Assembly (NCBI RefSeq): GCF_003387075.1
Contig: NZ_QUMQ01000001.1
Coordinates: forward strand, 8,494,001-8,558,000
Length of the DNA stretch: 64,000 nt
Source: Asanoa ferruginea
GTDB lineage: Bacteria; Actinomycetota; Actinomycetes; Mycobacteriales; Micromonosporaceae
Direction of reading: 5' to 3'
Every line of letters starts with the position of its first letter. Positions within the stretch are counted from its first letter, which is position 1. The position numbers were made by a program, and so were the translations under genes. Under the pieces are notes generated by a model, which worked only from the letters and a program-made list of their open reading frames with translations, searched no databases and was not told the DNA's origin. Of the stretch, positions 47,640 to 59,678 are shown piece after piece.

Positions 47640-48529
47640 TCACGCCCCAGGTCGCGGTGTTGCGCCGACGCGGAGACCCGGGCCTCGCGCAGCCGGGTCG
47701 CCAGCTCCTCGGCGATGGCGACGCTGCGGTGCTTGCCGCCGGTGCAGCCGACGGCCACCGTCAGGTAGCGCTTGCCCTCGCGCTCGAAGCCGGGCGCGGT
47801 GCCGACGATCAGCCGCGAGTAGGTCTCCACGAACGGGACCGCGCCGTGCTGGCCGAGCACGTAGCCGCTGACCGCCTCATCGCGCCCGGTCAGGTCGCGC
47901 AGCTCCGGCACCCAGAACGGGTTGGGCAGGAAGCGGGCGTCGAGCACGAAGTCGGCGTCGGGCGGCAGGCCGTATTTGAAGCCGAAGCTGAGCACGGTCA
48001 CCTTGAGCCGGCGGGCGTCTTCACCGCCGAACATCTCTTCGATCCGGCGGCGGAGCTGGTTGACGTTGAGGTGGCTGGTGTCGATGATCACGTCGGCCTG
48101 GTCGCGCGAGTCTTCGAGCAGCTTGCGCTCGGCCGCGATGCCGTCGGCGAGCCGGCCGTCGCCCTGGAGGGGGTGGGACCGGCGGACGCTCTCGAAGCGC
48201 CGGATCAGCACGTCGTCGTCGGCGTCGAGGAACACCACGTGCGGGTTGAAGCCGCGCTTCTTCAGCGCGTGCACCGCGCCGGTGAGGTCGGCGGAGAAGG
48301 CCCGGCTGCGCACGTCGAGCACCATCGCGGTGAGCCGCGCCGGCCCGCCCGCCGCGTAGGCCAGCTCGGCCATCTCCAGCATCAGCGTCTGCGGCAGGTT
48401 GTCGACGACGTAGAAGCCGACGTTCTCCAGGGCGCGCGCGACCGTGCTCCGACCACCGCCCGAGACGCCAGTGACGATCACGAGCGTGGTGTCGGACCTG
48501 TCCAGCTCGTCGTTCTCCCGCTCACCCAC
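47636..48529 (-). CDS. rapZ: RapZ-family nucleotide-binding protein
   Basis: This 297-residue protein has a P-loop N-terminal domain and the RapZ C-terminal domain (VLSFGFKYGLPPDADFVLDARFLPNPFW, then VAVGCTGGKHRSVAIAEELA). In E. coli RapZ guides decay of the small RNA GlmZ; the role in actinobacteria is unclear. The P-loop reads GVSGGGRST, with Arg in place of the standard Lys, as often in actinobacterial homologues. It lies 11 bp after uvrC and overlaps yvcK. Confidence 0.92.
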   Translation of the reverse strand: MGERENDELDRSDTTLVIVTGVSGGGRSTVARALENVGFYVVDNLPQTLMLEMAELAYAAGGPARLTAMVLDVRSRAFSADLTGAVHALKKRGFNPHVVFLDADDDVLIRRFESVRRSHPLQGDGRLADGIAAERKLLEDSRDQADVIIDTSHLNVNQLRRRIEEMFGGEDARRLKVTVLSFGFKYGLPPDADFVLDARFLPNPFWVPELRDLTGRDEAVSGYVLGQHGAVPFVETYSRLIVGTAPGFEREGKRYLTVAVGCTGGKHRSVAIAEELATRLREARVSASAQHRDLGRE

Positions 48530-48540
48530 GACGCGAAATC

Positions 48541-50514
48541 CTAGGCATCGCGGGAAACATCGGACTCATCGCCCTCTTCTGTCGCTGTCGGGACCGGCTC
48601 GCCACCGAGCGCGGCCTTGATCGCTTCGGCCGTGCGCAGGCCGAATCCGGGCACGGAGGCGATCTCCTCGACGGTCGCCGCGGTCAGCCGCTTGACCGAA
48701 CCGAAGTGGCGCAGCAGCACCTTGCGCCGGATCTCGCCGAGCCCCGGGATGCCGTCGAGCTGCGACGCCGTCATCCGCTTCGAGCGTCGCTCGCGGTGGA
48801 ACGTGATGGCGAACCGGTGCGCCTCGTCGCGGGCGCGTTGCAGCAGGTAGAGGCCCTCGGAGGTGCGCGGCATGATGACCGGGAACTGGTCGTCGGGGAT
48901 CCACACCTCTTCGAGCCGCTTGGCCAGGCCGCACAGCGCGATGTCGTCTATGCCGAGGTCGCGCAGCACCGCGGCGGCCGCGCGCACCTGTGGCTCACCG
49001 CCATCGACCACGACCAGTTGCGGTGCGTACGCGAACCGGCGCGGCTTACCCGTACGCGGATCGATTCCGGGTCGGTCTGGATCTATCTCCATCTCGTCAC
49101 CGAGCTCGCCGGTTTCGGCGCGCGCGTCGAGGTAGCGGGCGAACCGGCGGCGCAGCACCTCGGAGATCGCGGACAGGTCGTCGGTCGCGCCTCTGATCAC
49201 AAAGCGGCGATATTCACTCTTGCGGGCTAACCCGTCTTCGAAGACGACCATGCTGGCGACCACGTCGGTGCCCTGGATCTGCGAAATGTCGTAACACTCG
49301 ATGCGCAGCGGTGCGGTCTCCATGCCGAGCGCCTCGGCGATCTCCTCGAGCGCCTGGCTGCGGGTGGTCAGGTCGGCCGACCGCTTGAGCTTGTGGCGGG
49401 CCAGAGCCTCGTGCGCGTTGCGGGCGACGGTCTCGAGCAGCGCCTTCTTGTCGCCGCGCTGCGGCACCCGCAGGCTCACCCGGCTCCCCCGGTGTTGGCT
49501 GAGCCAGTCGGCGAGGGCGTCGTCGTCGGGCGGCAGCGCCGGGACCAGCAGCTCGCGCGGCACGTCGGTCTCGCCCTGCTCGCCGCCGTAGACCTGGGAG
49601 CAGAAGTGGTGCACCAGGTCGCCGGTGCTGAGGTCTTCGGTCTTCTCGACCACCCAGCCGCGCTGGCCCCGCACCCGGCCGCCGCGCACGTGGAAGACCT
49701 GCACCGCGGCCTCCAGCGGGTCTTCGGCGAAGGCGACCACGTCGGCGTCGGTGCCGTCGCCCAGCACGACGGTCTGCTTCTCCATCGCCCGGCGCAGGGC
49801 GGCCAGGTCGTCGCGCAGCCGGGCCGCGCGCTCGAACTCGAGCTCCTCGCTGGCGGCCATCATCTCGCGGTCGAGCCGGCGGATCAGGGTGTCGGTCTTG
49901 CCGGCCATGAAGTCGACGAAATCATTGACGATCTGCCGGTGCTCGGCCGCGGACACCGAGCCGACGCAGGGCGCCGAGCACTTGCCGATGTAGCCCAACA
50001 AACAAGGACGGCCGATCTGGCCGGCGCGCTTGAAGACGCCCTTGGAGCAGGTGCGCGCCGGGAAGACACGCAGCAGCAGGTCGAGCGTCTCGCGGATGGC
50101 CCAGGCGTGTGAATAAGGACCGAAGTAGCGGACGCCCTTACGCTTGGCGCCGCGCATCACCTGGAGCCGCGGGAACTCCTCGTCGAGGGTGACGGCCAAA
50201 TAGGGATAAGACTTGTCGTCGCGGTAGCGGACGTTGAACCGCGGGTCGTATTCCTTGATCCAGGTGTATTCCTGCTGGAGCGCCTCGACCTCGGTGCCGA
50301 CGGTGATCCAGTCGACGGACGCCGCCGTGGTGACCATCTGGCGGGTGCGCTGGTGCAGGCCGTAGGGATCGGCGAAGTAGGAGTTGAGCCGGCTGCGCAG
50401 GCTCTTGGCCTTGCCGACATAGATGACCCGGCCGGTCGCATCACGGAACCGGTAGACGCCCGGAAGCTCCGGAATCGAGCCCGATGGGGGGCGGTAGGTC
50501 GACGGGTCAGCCAC
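48541..50514 (-). CDS. uvrC: UvrC, excinuclease ABC subunit C
   Basis: This 657-residue nuclease makes both incisions in nucleotide excision repair. It has the GIY-YIG domain at the N-terminus ([23 protein letters not shown]), a UVR motif near residue 200 ([15 protein letters not shown]), the RNase H-like domain with [24 protein letters not shown], and a C-terminal helix-hairpin-helix pair ([17 protein letters not shown]). GTG 50514 ([12 protein letters not shown]) is chosen because it matches the usual family start and TACGCT stands exactly 7 bases upstream. An upstream in-frame TTG (50544) is less likely. Confidence 0.95.
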   Translation of the reverse strand: MADPSTYRPPSGSIPELPGVYRFRDATGRVIYVGKAKSLRSRLNSYFADPYGLHQRTRQMVTTAASVDWITVGTEVEALQQEYTWIKEYDPRFNVRYRDDKSYPYLAVTLDEEFPRLQVMRGAKRKGVRYFGPYSHAWAIRETLDLLLRVFPARTCSKGVFKRAGQIGRPCLLGYIGKCSAPCVGSVSAAEHRQIVNDFVDFMAGKTDTLIRRLDREMMAASEELEFERAARLRDDLAALRRAMEKQTVVLGDGTDADVVAFAEDPLEAAVQVFHVRGGRVRGQRGWVVEKTEDLSTGDLVHHFCSQVYGGEQGETDVPRELLVPALPPDDDALADWLSQHRGSRVSLRVPQRGDKKALLETVARNAHEALARHKLKRSADLTTRSQALEEIAEALGMETAPLRIECYDISQIQGTDVVASMVVFEDGLARKSEYRRFVIRGATDDLSAISEVLRRRFARYLDARAETGELGDEMEIDPDRPGIDPRTGKPRRFAYAPQLVVVDGGEPQVRAAAAVLRDLGIDDIALCGLAKRLEEVWIPDDQFPVIMPRTSEGLYLLQRARDEAHRFAITFHRERRSKRMTASQLDGIPGLGEIRRKVLLRHFGSVKRLTAATVEEIASVPGFGLRTAEAIKAALGGEPVPTATEEGDESDVSRDA

Positions 50515-50541
50515 GGCGGCAAGCGTAACGCTCACCTCCGT

Positions 50542-50559
50542 CAAGATCGGTTGATCTTG
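50542..50559. promoter_or_regulatory. Inverted repeat upstream of uvrC
   Basis: CAAGATC-GGTT-GATCTTG is a perfect 7-bp dyad with a 4-base loop, located between the Rieske gene stop and the uvrC promoter. It could end the Rieske transcript or serve as an operator for uvrC. There is no T tract. Confidence 0.4.
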
Positions 50560-50583
50560 GTGGCCGACCCGCCGGCCCTACGT

Positions 50584-51057
50584 CTAGGCCAGGACGATGT
50601 CGTCGCCCTTGACCGTGACCTCGCGGGCGGTCAGGGCCCGGGTCGCCGGCCCGTTGCGCGGCTCACCACTGTCGAGCGCGAACTTGCTGCCGTGGCAACT
50701 GCAGTTGATCGTGCCGCTGTCGACGCTGGCGATCGGGCAGCCCTGGTGGGTGCACACCGCCCGGAACCCGTGAAACTGGCCCTCGGTCGGCTGCGTCACG
50801 ACCATCTGGGAGGCCGCGAAGATCGCGCCGCCACCGACCGGCACGTCCGCGACCTTGCCGAGAACCTCGCCGCCGCCTTCGTTGGCATCGCCGGTCGGCT
50901 CGTCGGTCGGATCGGCCGGCCCCGCGGTCTGCCCCGAGGTCGCTCCCGACCCGGCGTCGCTGTCGGCGCCACAGGCGGTCAGAACGGTCACTGCCCCCAC
51001 CGCTCCTACGCCCGCCAGCAGCGTGCGCCGGCTCGTCACCGTCTCTTCCTTACTCAT
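50584..51057 (-). CDS. Tat-exported Rieske lipoprotein
   Basis: This 157-residue protein has a twin-arginine signal (SRRTLLAGVGAVGAVTVL) ending in a lipobox LTAC, so it should be folded with its cluster, exported and lipid-anchored. A Gly/Asp/Thr-rich spacer of about 40 residues follows. The Rieske domain holds CTHQGC near residue 102 and CSCHGS near residue 119, with all four ligands. The partner is unknown. It sits between uvrC and the repeat region downstream of uvrA. Confidence 0.9.
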   Translation of the reverse strand: MSKEETVTSRRTLLAGVGAVGAVTVLTACGADSDAGSGATSGQTAGPADPTDEPTGDANEGGGEVLGKVADVPVGGGAIFAASQMVVTQPTEGQFHGFRAVCTHQGCPIASVDSGTINCSCHGSKFALDSGEPRNGPATRALTAREVTVKGDDIVLA

Positions 51058-51113
51058 CCGCTATGCCTCTCCTCGGCCGCACGGTCAGTTGAATGTTTGA
51101 CTTCCCCGCCAAG

Positions 51114-51440
51114 TCACACGAACACTTGCCGCCCCCGGTTCAGCCGGCGCGGGTCGGACATTTCGTTCCGGCACCATACTGAGCCGAGCTTGTGACCTGC
51201 TGTGGCCCCTCTTTGAAAGAGATCCGCGTCGCCGCCAGCAACGACCACGGCCTCGACCAGCGAGCCGCGGTGGGGTCGCGCGGTGGGGTCGATGCCTGGG
51301 TGCCGCACCAGGTCGAGCGGCCGGCCGTCGAGGGTGACGGCGGCGGCAGAGCCGATCCAGAAGCGGCGCGGTGAGTTCCCGTCCCGCGTGTGGTCGTCAC
51401 CGACCCGCGATACCCCGCAACCTCGATGCTGTCCAACATG
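51114..51440 (-). pseudogene. Possible frameshifted coding remnant
   Basis: The minus strand has a stretch with strong third-position GC bias that reads DGNSPRRFWIGSAAAVTLDG and on to VVVAGGDADLF. It is preceded in another frame by MLDSIEVAGYRGS, so a frameshift near 51400 would join them. After about 51215 codon bias collapses. No family is recognised and no intact start fits. The remnant could be the end of a decayed gene. Confidence 0.3.
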
Positions 51441-51478
51441 TCCCGATCGGGCCGGTCTGGCAACCGCGACACGCAACA

Positions 51479-51526
51479 GGCCACGGCCACGGCCACGGCC
51501 ACGGCCACGGCCACGGCCACGGCCAC
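51479..51526. repeat. Hexanucleotide microsatellite (GGCCAC)8
   Basis: Eight perfect copies of GGCCAC. They lie upstream of the palindrome and outside any gene I can support. Such tracts change length easily. Confidence 0.95.
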
Positions 51527-51673
51527 GACGACCAAAGACGCCCGCCGCCGCAACCTGCGGTCCGGACGGCGAAGCTCGGCACGCACCCCTGCCCCCAGGG
51601 CCGTGCGGCCGGTTCAGCGCCGCCGAAATTCCGCGCTGCCGAGGGACGGCTGGCGGCGGGGGTGTCCGTTCGC

Positions 51674-51717
51674 GCGTACATGTTTTGTCATGTAGCTACA
51701 TGACAAAACATGTACGC
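51674..51717. repeat. Perfect 44-bp AT-rich palindrome
   Basis: Positions 51674-51695 are the exact reverse complement of 51696-51717, with no loop. Each arm contains its own dyad ACATG-N6-CATGT (sequence ACATGTTTTGTCATGT and its complement). The stretch is far richer in A and T than its surroundings. It could be a double operator, a transcription stop or the remains of a mobile element end. Confidence 0.95.
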
Positions 51718-51744
51718 CCCGACAAGCACCCACCCGGCCCGGGC

Positions 51745-52170
51745 CGTTGTCGGCGGCCGAGGCCGGCAGGTCAGCCGCGAGCCCGGGTGGCGGCCTTCGA
51801 CGCCTCGCGGGCCTGGGGCGCGGTCTTCGCCGCCGGCTTCTCCTCGGCGCCAGCGGCCGAGGCCGGCAGGTCAGCCCCGAGCCCGGCTGGCGGCCTTCGA
51901 CGCCTCGCGCGCCCGGGATGCGGTCCTCGCCACCGGCTACTCCTCGACGCCAGCGGCCGAGGCCAGCAGGTCAGCCCCGAGCCCGGACGGCGGGCTTCGA
52001 CGCCCTACGCGCCCGGGATGCGGCCTTCGCCGCCGGCTACTCCTCGACGCCAGCCGCCGCGCCCGGCAGGTCAGCCGCCAGCCCGGGCGGCGGCCTTCGA
52101 CGCCCTACGCGCCCGGGATGCGGCCTTCGCCGCCGGCGTCTCCTCCGCGCCTGCGGCCGGACGCCGGCAC
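51745..52170 (-). repeat. Four tandem copies of the uvrA 3' end
   Basis: Starting at 51770, 51870, 51970 and 52070 are four units of 100-101 bp that repeat the last 100 bp of uvrA (52171-52270), each including the TGA stop. A partial copy precedes 51770. The first unit is the closest match to uvrA, with only a handful of differences; the unit at 51970 has an in-frame TAG in the tail frame and others have drifted. The period is not a multiple of three and no start codon context exists, so they are not genes. Apart from the features listed, 51058-52171 holds nothing else I can support. Confidence 0.9.
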
Positions 52171-52171
52171 G

Positions 52172-55483
<3,312 letters not shown>

Positions 55484-55727
55484 TGCCCAGCCCACTCCTG
55501 ACATGATGGAAGACCTGCAGAATCTCTGCCTCGGCAACTCTAGCCGCGGGGTATGACAAGTTTTGGGCCCGGCGCATTCCCCCAAACAGGGGAGATGTTG
55601 GATGCGGGTGATTTCGGTCATTCCGGGTACGCGATTTGCCCGACCTATCCCGTACCGTTGGGCGTCCGGCCATCACAAGTGCGCCGGGATCGTCGGCTGG
55701 GGCGGTCCCGCGTGCTCAGGGGGAAAT

Positions 55728-56996
55728 GTGACAGCGGACCTGACGACGTGCGTGCCTGCCGGCACTTTCGTCGAGCCGGCTACTCTGTGTGATCACGTCG
55801 CTACGCTGGCCCGCGAGCGACGGACCGGTTTCGCCGTCGCCCGCCTCGGCATCTACGACTATCGCGAGATCCGCAGCTCGCTCGGCCCCGCTGTGGCCAC
55901 CGAACTGCTCGACCGGATCAGCGCCCGGATCGCCGACTGCCTCGACGAGCGCGACGCGGTCTCGGTGCTCCCCGACGGCGACCTGCTCATCGTCCTCGAC
56001 CACACCGACCACCTCGACCAGCGCCTACGCGAACTCGTTGCCCGCGGCAGCGGCTGGACCTCAGCGGTATACGGGCAGCTCAGCGCCGGCGCCGCCGCGG
56101 CCCGCCCGGGCGAAGACGGCGAGACCGTGCTGTCCCGGGCCAGCCTCGCCCTCGAGGAAGCCAGCCGGCGCGCGCCCGGCGCCGTCACCGTATGTAGCTC
56201 CCCCATGATGGCCACCGCGCAGCAGCGGGTCTCCCTCGACATCGACCTGCGCCGAGCCGTGGAGGCCGACCGGCTCACCGTGCACTACCAGCCGGTGGTG
56301 GCGCTCGACGGCGGCCGGATCGTCGGCTACGAGGCCCTCGCCCGCTGGCCCGACCAGGAGCGCGGCTGGGTCTCGCCGGACGCCTTCATCCCGGCCGCCG
56401 AACGCAACGGCCTGATCAGCGACATCGGCCTGCGGGTGCTCCGGCAGGCCCTGCGCGACAAGCGGCGCTACGGCGGCAGCTTCGACACCTGGCTGTCGGT
56501 CAACGTGAGCGTCGTCCAGCTCGACGACGACACGTTCGCCGACCAGGTGCTGCGCGCGATGGCCGACGAGGGCATGAGTGGGGAGCAGCTGCGGATCGAG
56601 GTCACCGAGTCGGCCCTGCTCGCCTCGGCCCGGTCCCGCGCCCAGCTGATCGAGCTGCGCCGGGCCGGCATCAGGGTGCTCGTCGACGACTTCGGCACCG
56701 GCTTCTCGTCGCTGGCCAGCGTGCGGCGGCTGCCGATCGACGGCATAAAGATCTCCCGCGAACTGCTCCACGACGAAGAGCCAGGACTGCCAGACCCCAC
56801 CGTCGTACGCGCGGTCCGCCTGCTCGCGGCCGGCGCCGGGGTCACCGACATCATCGCCGAGGGCGTGGAGAGCGCCCTCGAGGTGCGCACCCTCGCCGCC
56901 CTCGGCATGCCCTACGCGCAGGGCTTCCACCTGGGTCGCCCGGCACCGGCCTCGCGCGCCCTGCGCTGGCCGCTCGCCCCGGCCAGCGTCAACTAG
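55728..56996 (+). CDS. EAL-domain cyclic-di-GMP phosphodiesterase with degenerate GGDEF
   Basis: This 422-residue cytoplasmic protein has, at residues about 25-150, a GGDEF-like fold whose signature is lost (VSVLPDGDLLIVL in place of the GGDEF strand). An EAL domain follows from about residue 170, with catalytic residues in place: GYEALARWP, SVNVSVVQL, RIEVTESALL, VDDFGTGFSSL, IKISRELL and IIAEGVES. It should degrade cyclic di-GMP. GTG 55728 is preceded by AGGGGGAAAT. A longer reading from 55563 is not supported. The stop shares CTAG with the convergent pdxI-like gene. Confidence 0.9.
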   Translation: MTADLTTCVPAGTFVEPATLCDHVATLARERRTGFAVARLGIYDYREIRSSLGPAVATELLDRISARIADCLDERDAVSVLPDGDLLIVLDHTDHLDQRLRELVARGSGWTSAVYGQLSAGAAAARPGEDGETVLSRASLALEEASRRAPGAVTVCSSPMMATAQQRVSLDIDLRRAVEADRLTVHYQPVVALDGGRIVGYEALARWPDQERGWVSPDAFIPAAERNGLISDIGLRVLRQALRDKRRYGGSFDTWLSVNVSVVQLDDDTFADQVLRAMADEGMSGEQLRIEVTESALLASARSRAQLIELRRAGIRVLVDDFGTGFSSLASVRRLPIDGIKISRELLHDEEPGLPDPTVVRAVRLLAAGAGVTDIIAEGVESALEVRTLAALGMPYAQGFHLGRPAPASRALRWPLAPASVN

Positions 56997-57868
56997 CCCT
57001 CCGCGGCGAACCCGTCCAGCTCGGCGACCGCGTCGGCCGGAAGCACCAGGTCGGCCGCGGCCAGGTTGTCGCGCAGGTGCGCCACCGACGAGGTGCCGGG
57101 GATCAGCGCCATCGTCGGCGACCGCTGGAGCAGCCAGGCCAGCGCGACCTGCTGCGACGTGGCGCCCAGCCGGCCGGCCACGTAGTGCAGGGTGGTCGAC
57201 TGGAGCGGCGAGAAGCCGCCCAGCGGGAAATATCCGAGGAACGCGATGTTCTCCGCGGCGACCGTGTCGACCAGTGCGTCGTCTGACCGCTTCGCGAGGT
57301 TGTAGAGGTTCTGCACCGCAACGACCGGCGCGATCGACTGCGCCTCGCGGAGTTGGCCGATCGTGACGCCGCTGAGCCCGAGGTGCCGGATCAGGCCCTG
57401 CGCGCGCAACTCGGCCAGGGCGCCGAACGGCGCGGCCAGCGGATCGTCGCGGGTCTCCTCGACGCCGCCGACCCGCAGATTGACCAGGTCGAGCGCGTCG
57501 ACGCCAAGGTTGCGCAGATTGTCGTACACCTGAGCCTTGAGATCTTCGGGGTGCAGCGACTGCATCCAGGCGCCGTTCGGAAGGCGGCGCGACCCCACCT
57601 TGGTGGCGATAACCAGATTGTCCGGGTACGGGTGCAGAGCTTCGCGGATCAGCCGGTTGACCACTACGGGTCCGTAATAGTCACTCGTGTCGATGTGGGT
57701 GACGCCGCGGTCGACCGCCTCCCGCAGCACGGCGAGGGCCTCGTCGTGGTCGCGCGGCGGGCCGAACGCCTGCGGTCCGGCCAGTTGCATCGCGCCGTAG
57801 CCCATGCGGGTGATGGTGAGTCCGTCAGCGAGGCGCAGCACGCCTCCGGAGATCGATGTCGTCGTCAT
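56993..57868 (-). CDS. pdxI: Aldo/keto reductase of the pyridoxal reductase (PdxI/YdbC) type
   Basis: This 291-residue TIM-barrel reductase matches the E. coli YdbC/PdxI pattern closely from memory: MGYGAMQLAGPQAFGPPRD, HIDTSDYYGP (Asp and Tyr of the tetrad), VIATKVGSRR (Lys), DALDLVNLRVGG (Asn in place of the usual His, as in YdbC) and LLIPGTSSVAHLRENMAA-like ALIPGTSSVAHLRDN. PdxI reduces pyridoxal to pyridoxine with NADPH. It diverges from an XRE regulator with a 102-bp gap. Confidence 0.82.
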   Translation of the reverse strand: MTTTSISGGVLRLADGLTITRMGYGAMQLAGPQAFGPPRDHDEALAVLREAVDRGVTHIDTSDYYGPVVVNRLIREALHPYPDNLVIATKVGSRRLPNGAWMQSLHPEDLKAQVYDNLRNLGVDALDLVNLRVGGVEETRDDPLAAPFGALAELRAQGLIRHLGLSGVTIGQLREAQSIAPVVAVQNLYNLAKRSDDALVDTVAAENIAFLGYFPLGGFSPLQSTTLHYVAGRLGATSQQVALAWLLQRSPTMALIPGTSSVAHLRDNLAAADLVLPADAVAELDGFAAEG

Positions 57869-57970
57869 GTCTCCACCGTGCGCCCGACCCGGCCGGCCAG
57901 GCAGAGTCCCGCTGTTCCTGGGTGTGCGGGGACCACCCGCGGCGCGCCGGGTCCGCCTATCGTCGGTTTT

Positions 57971-58798
57971 GTGGAGACCCGCAACGCGCTCGGTGAGTTC
58001 CTGCGCGCCCACCGCGAGCAGATCACGCCCGAGGAGGTCGGCCTGGGCAAGGGCGTCGGCGTGCGGCGGGTGCCCGGCCTGCGCCGCGAGGAGGTCGCGA
58101 TGCTCGCGGGCATCAGCTCCGACTACTACCTGCGGCTGGAGCAGGGGCGCGACCGGCGTCCGTCGGTGCAGGTGCTCGACGCGCTGGCCCGGGTGCTGCG
58201 GCTGGACGCCGACGCGACGGCGTACATGATCAGTCTCAGTCAGCCCTCCTCCCGCACCGCCACGCGCCCGGCGGCCACCGCGACCACCGTCCCGGAGAGC
58301 GTGCGGCACCTGCTCGACGAGCTGATCTCGCCCGCGATCGTGCAGACCCGCTGGCTCGACGTGCTGGCCGCCAACCGGATGGCGCTCGCGCTGTCGCCCA
58401 ACCTCGCACCCGGCACCAACCGGCTGCGCGCGGCGTTCCTCGACCCGGCCGAGCGCGCGTTCCACCGCGACTGGCCGGAAGCGGTCGCCCGCGCGGTCGC
58501 CGGCCTGCGTGCCGACGCGATCGGGCACGGCGACGACCCGCAACTGGCCACATTGGTCGGTGAGCTGTCGCTCAAGAGCGAGGAGTTCCGGCAGCTCTGG
58601 GCGCGACACGACGTGCGCCGACCGGAGGGCCGGTTCAGCCTGATGCGCCATCCCGAGGTGGGCGACCTCGACCTGTTCGGCGACAAGCTGACCATCGGCG
58701 GCACCGACGGGCTGGTGCTCAACGTCTACCACGCCGAGCCCGGCAGCGAGTCGGCCCGCTCGCTCGCACTGCTCGGCTCGCTCGCCGCGTCCACTTAG
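57971..58798 (+). CDS. XRE-family regulator with MmyB-type ligand domain
   Basis: This 275-residue protein has an N-terminal helix-turn-helix (VPGLRREEVAMLAGISSDYYLRLEQGRD) and a C-terminal MmyB-like domain (SPAIVQTRWLDVLAANRMALALSPN, then GLRADAIGHGDD and MRHPEVGDLDLFGDKL). Such proteins are frequent in actinobacteria and are usually divergent from an oxidoreductase that they regulate, as here with the pdxI-like gene. GTG 57971 begins METRNALGEFLRAHRE. Confidence 0.87.
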   Translation: METRNALGEFLRAHREQITPEEVGLGKGVGVRRVPGLRREEVAMLAGISSDYYLRLEQGRDRRPSVQVLDALARVLRLDADATAYMISLSQPSSRTATRPAATATTVPESVRHLLDELISPAIVQTRWLDVLAANRMALALSPNLAPGTNRLRAAFLDPAERAFHRDWPEAVARAVAGLRADAIGHGDDPQLATLVGELSLKSEEFRQLWARHDVRRPEGRFSLMRHPEVGDLDLFGDKLTIGGTDGLVLNVYHAEPGSESARSLALLGSLAAST

Positions 58799-58852
58799 CC
58801 CCGTTCGCTTCCGCTGCCCCGGCCCGTACCCCAGGTCGGGGCATTTCCATGT

Positions 58853-58882
58853 CTTGACTTCCCACATAGTCAAGCGTAAACA
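58853..58882 (+). promoter_or_regulatory. Promoter and operator of the PTS operon
   Basis: TTGACT (58854-58859) and TAAACA (58877-58882) with a 17-bp spacer form a near-consensus promoter. A perfect dyad CTTGACT/AGTCAAG (58853-58874) covers the -35 box. Directly after it come two direct repeats of the type AAGCG(T)AAACA up to about 58896. The DeoR product encoded next is the obvious ligand. Confidence 0.75.
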
Positions 58883-58916
58883 GAAGCGAAACAAAATGAT
58901 GCGGAGGCAAAGCAAC

Positions 58917-59678
58917 ATGTACGCGGAGGAGCGGCAAGAGGAGATCCTGCGGGTCGCCCGGGCACAGGGGCGGGTCGACGTGACCGCGCTGGCCGACGAC
59001 TTCCGGGTCACCGCCGAGACCATCCGCCGCGACCTGACCGTCCTGGAGCGGGCCGGCGTGCTCCGCCGGGTGCACGGCGGCGCGATCCCGGTCGAGCGGA
59101 TCGGTTTCGAGCCGGCGCTGGCGGCCCGCGACTCGGTGCTGATCACCGAGAAGGAGCGGATCGCCAAGGCGGCCCTGGCCGAGTTGCCCGACGAGGGTGC
59201 GGTGATCCTCGACGCCGGCAGCACCACGGCCCGGCTGGCGCAGGCGCTGCCCGCCGACCGCGAGCTGTTCGTCGTGGTCAACTCGCCGGTCCTGGCCACC
59301 GTGCTCGGCACCCGGGCCAACCTCACGGTGCTGCTGCTCGGCGGGCGGGTCCGGGGCAAGACGCTGGCCACCGTCGACGACTGGGCGCTGCGCCCGCTCG
59401 CCGACATGTATGTCGACGTCGCGTTCATGGGCACCAACGGCTGCTCGGTCGAACGCGGACTGACCACACCGGACCCGGCCGAGGCGACGGTCAAGCGGGC
59501 GATGATCGCCGCGGCCCGCCGGGTGGTCCTGCTCGCCGACCACACGAAGATCGGAAACGACTACCTGGCCCGGTTCGGCGCGCTTGACGACCTCGACGTG
59601 CTGATCACCGACACCGGCGTCGACGCCGAGTTGGCGGGCGACGTCGAGGCCGCCGGGGTGAGGGTGGTCCGCGCATGA
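58917..59678 (+). CDS. DeoR-family sugar-phosphate repressor
   Basis: This 253-residue regulator begins MYAEERQEEILRVARAQGRVDV with a DeoR winged helix (ADDFRVTAETIRRDLTVLERAGVLRRVHGGA). The C-terminal DeoRC sensor domain has ILDAGSTTARLA and VNSPVLATVL and ends ADHTKIGNDYLARFG, the phosphosugar-binding fold. ATG 58917 has GGAGG 10 bases upstream. It heads the PTS operon and overlaps the kinase gene as ATGA, so it probably responds to the operon's sugar phosphate. Confidence 0.9.
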   Translation: MYAEERQEEILRVARAQGRVDVTALADDFRVTAETIRRDLTVLERAGVLRRVHGGAIPVERIGFEPALAARDSVLITEKERIAKAALAELPDEGAVILDAGSTTARLAQALPADRELFVVVNSPVLATVLGTRANLTVLLLGGRVRGKTLATVDDWALRPLADMYVDVAFMGTNGCSVERGLTTPDPAEATVKRAMIAAARRVVLLADHTKIGNDYLARFGALDDLDVLITDTGVDAELAGDVEAAGVRVVRA

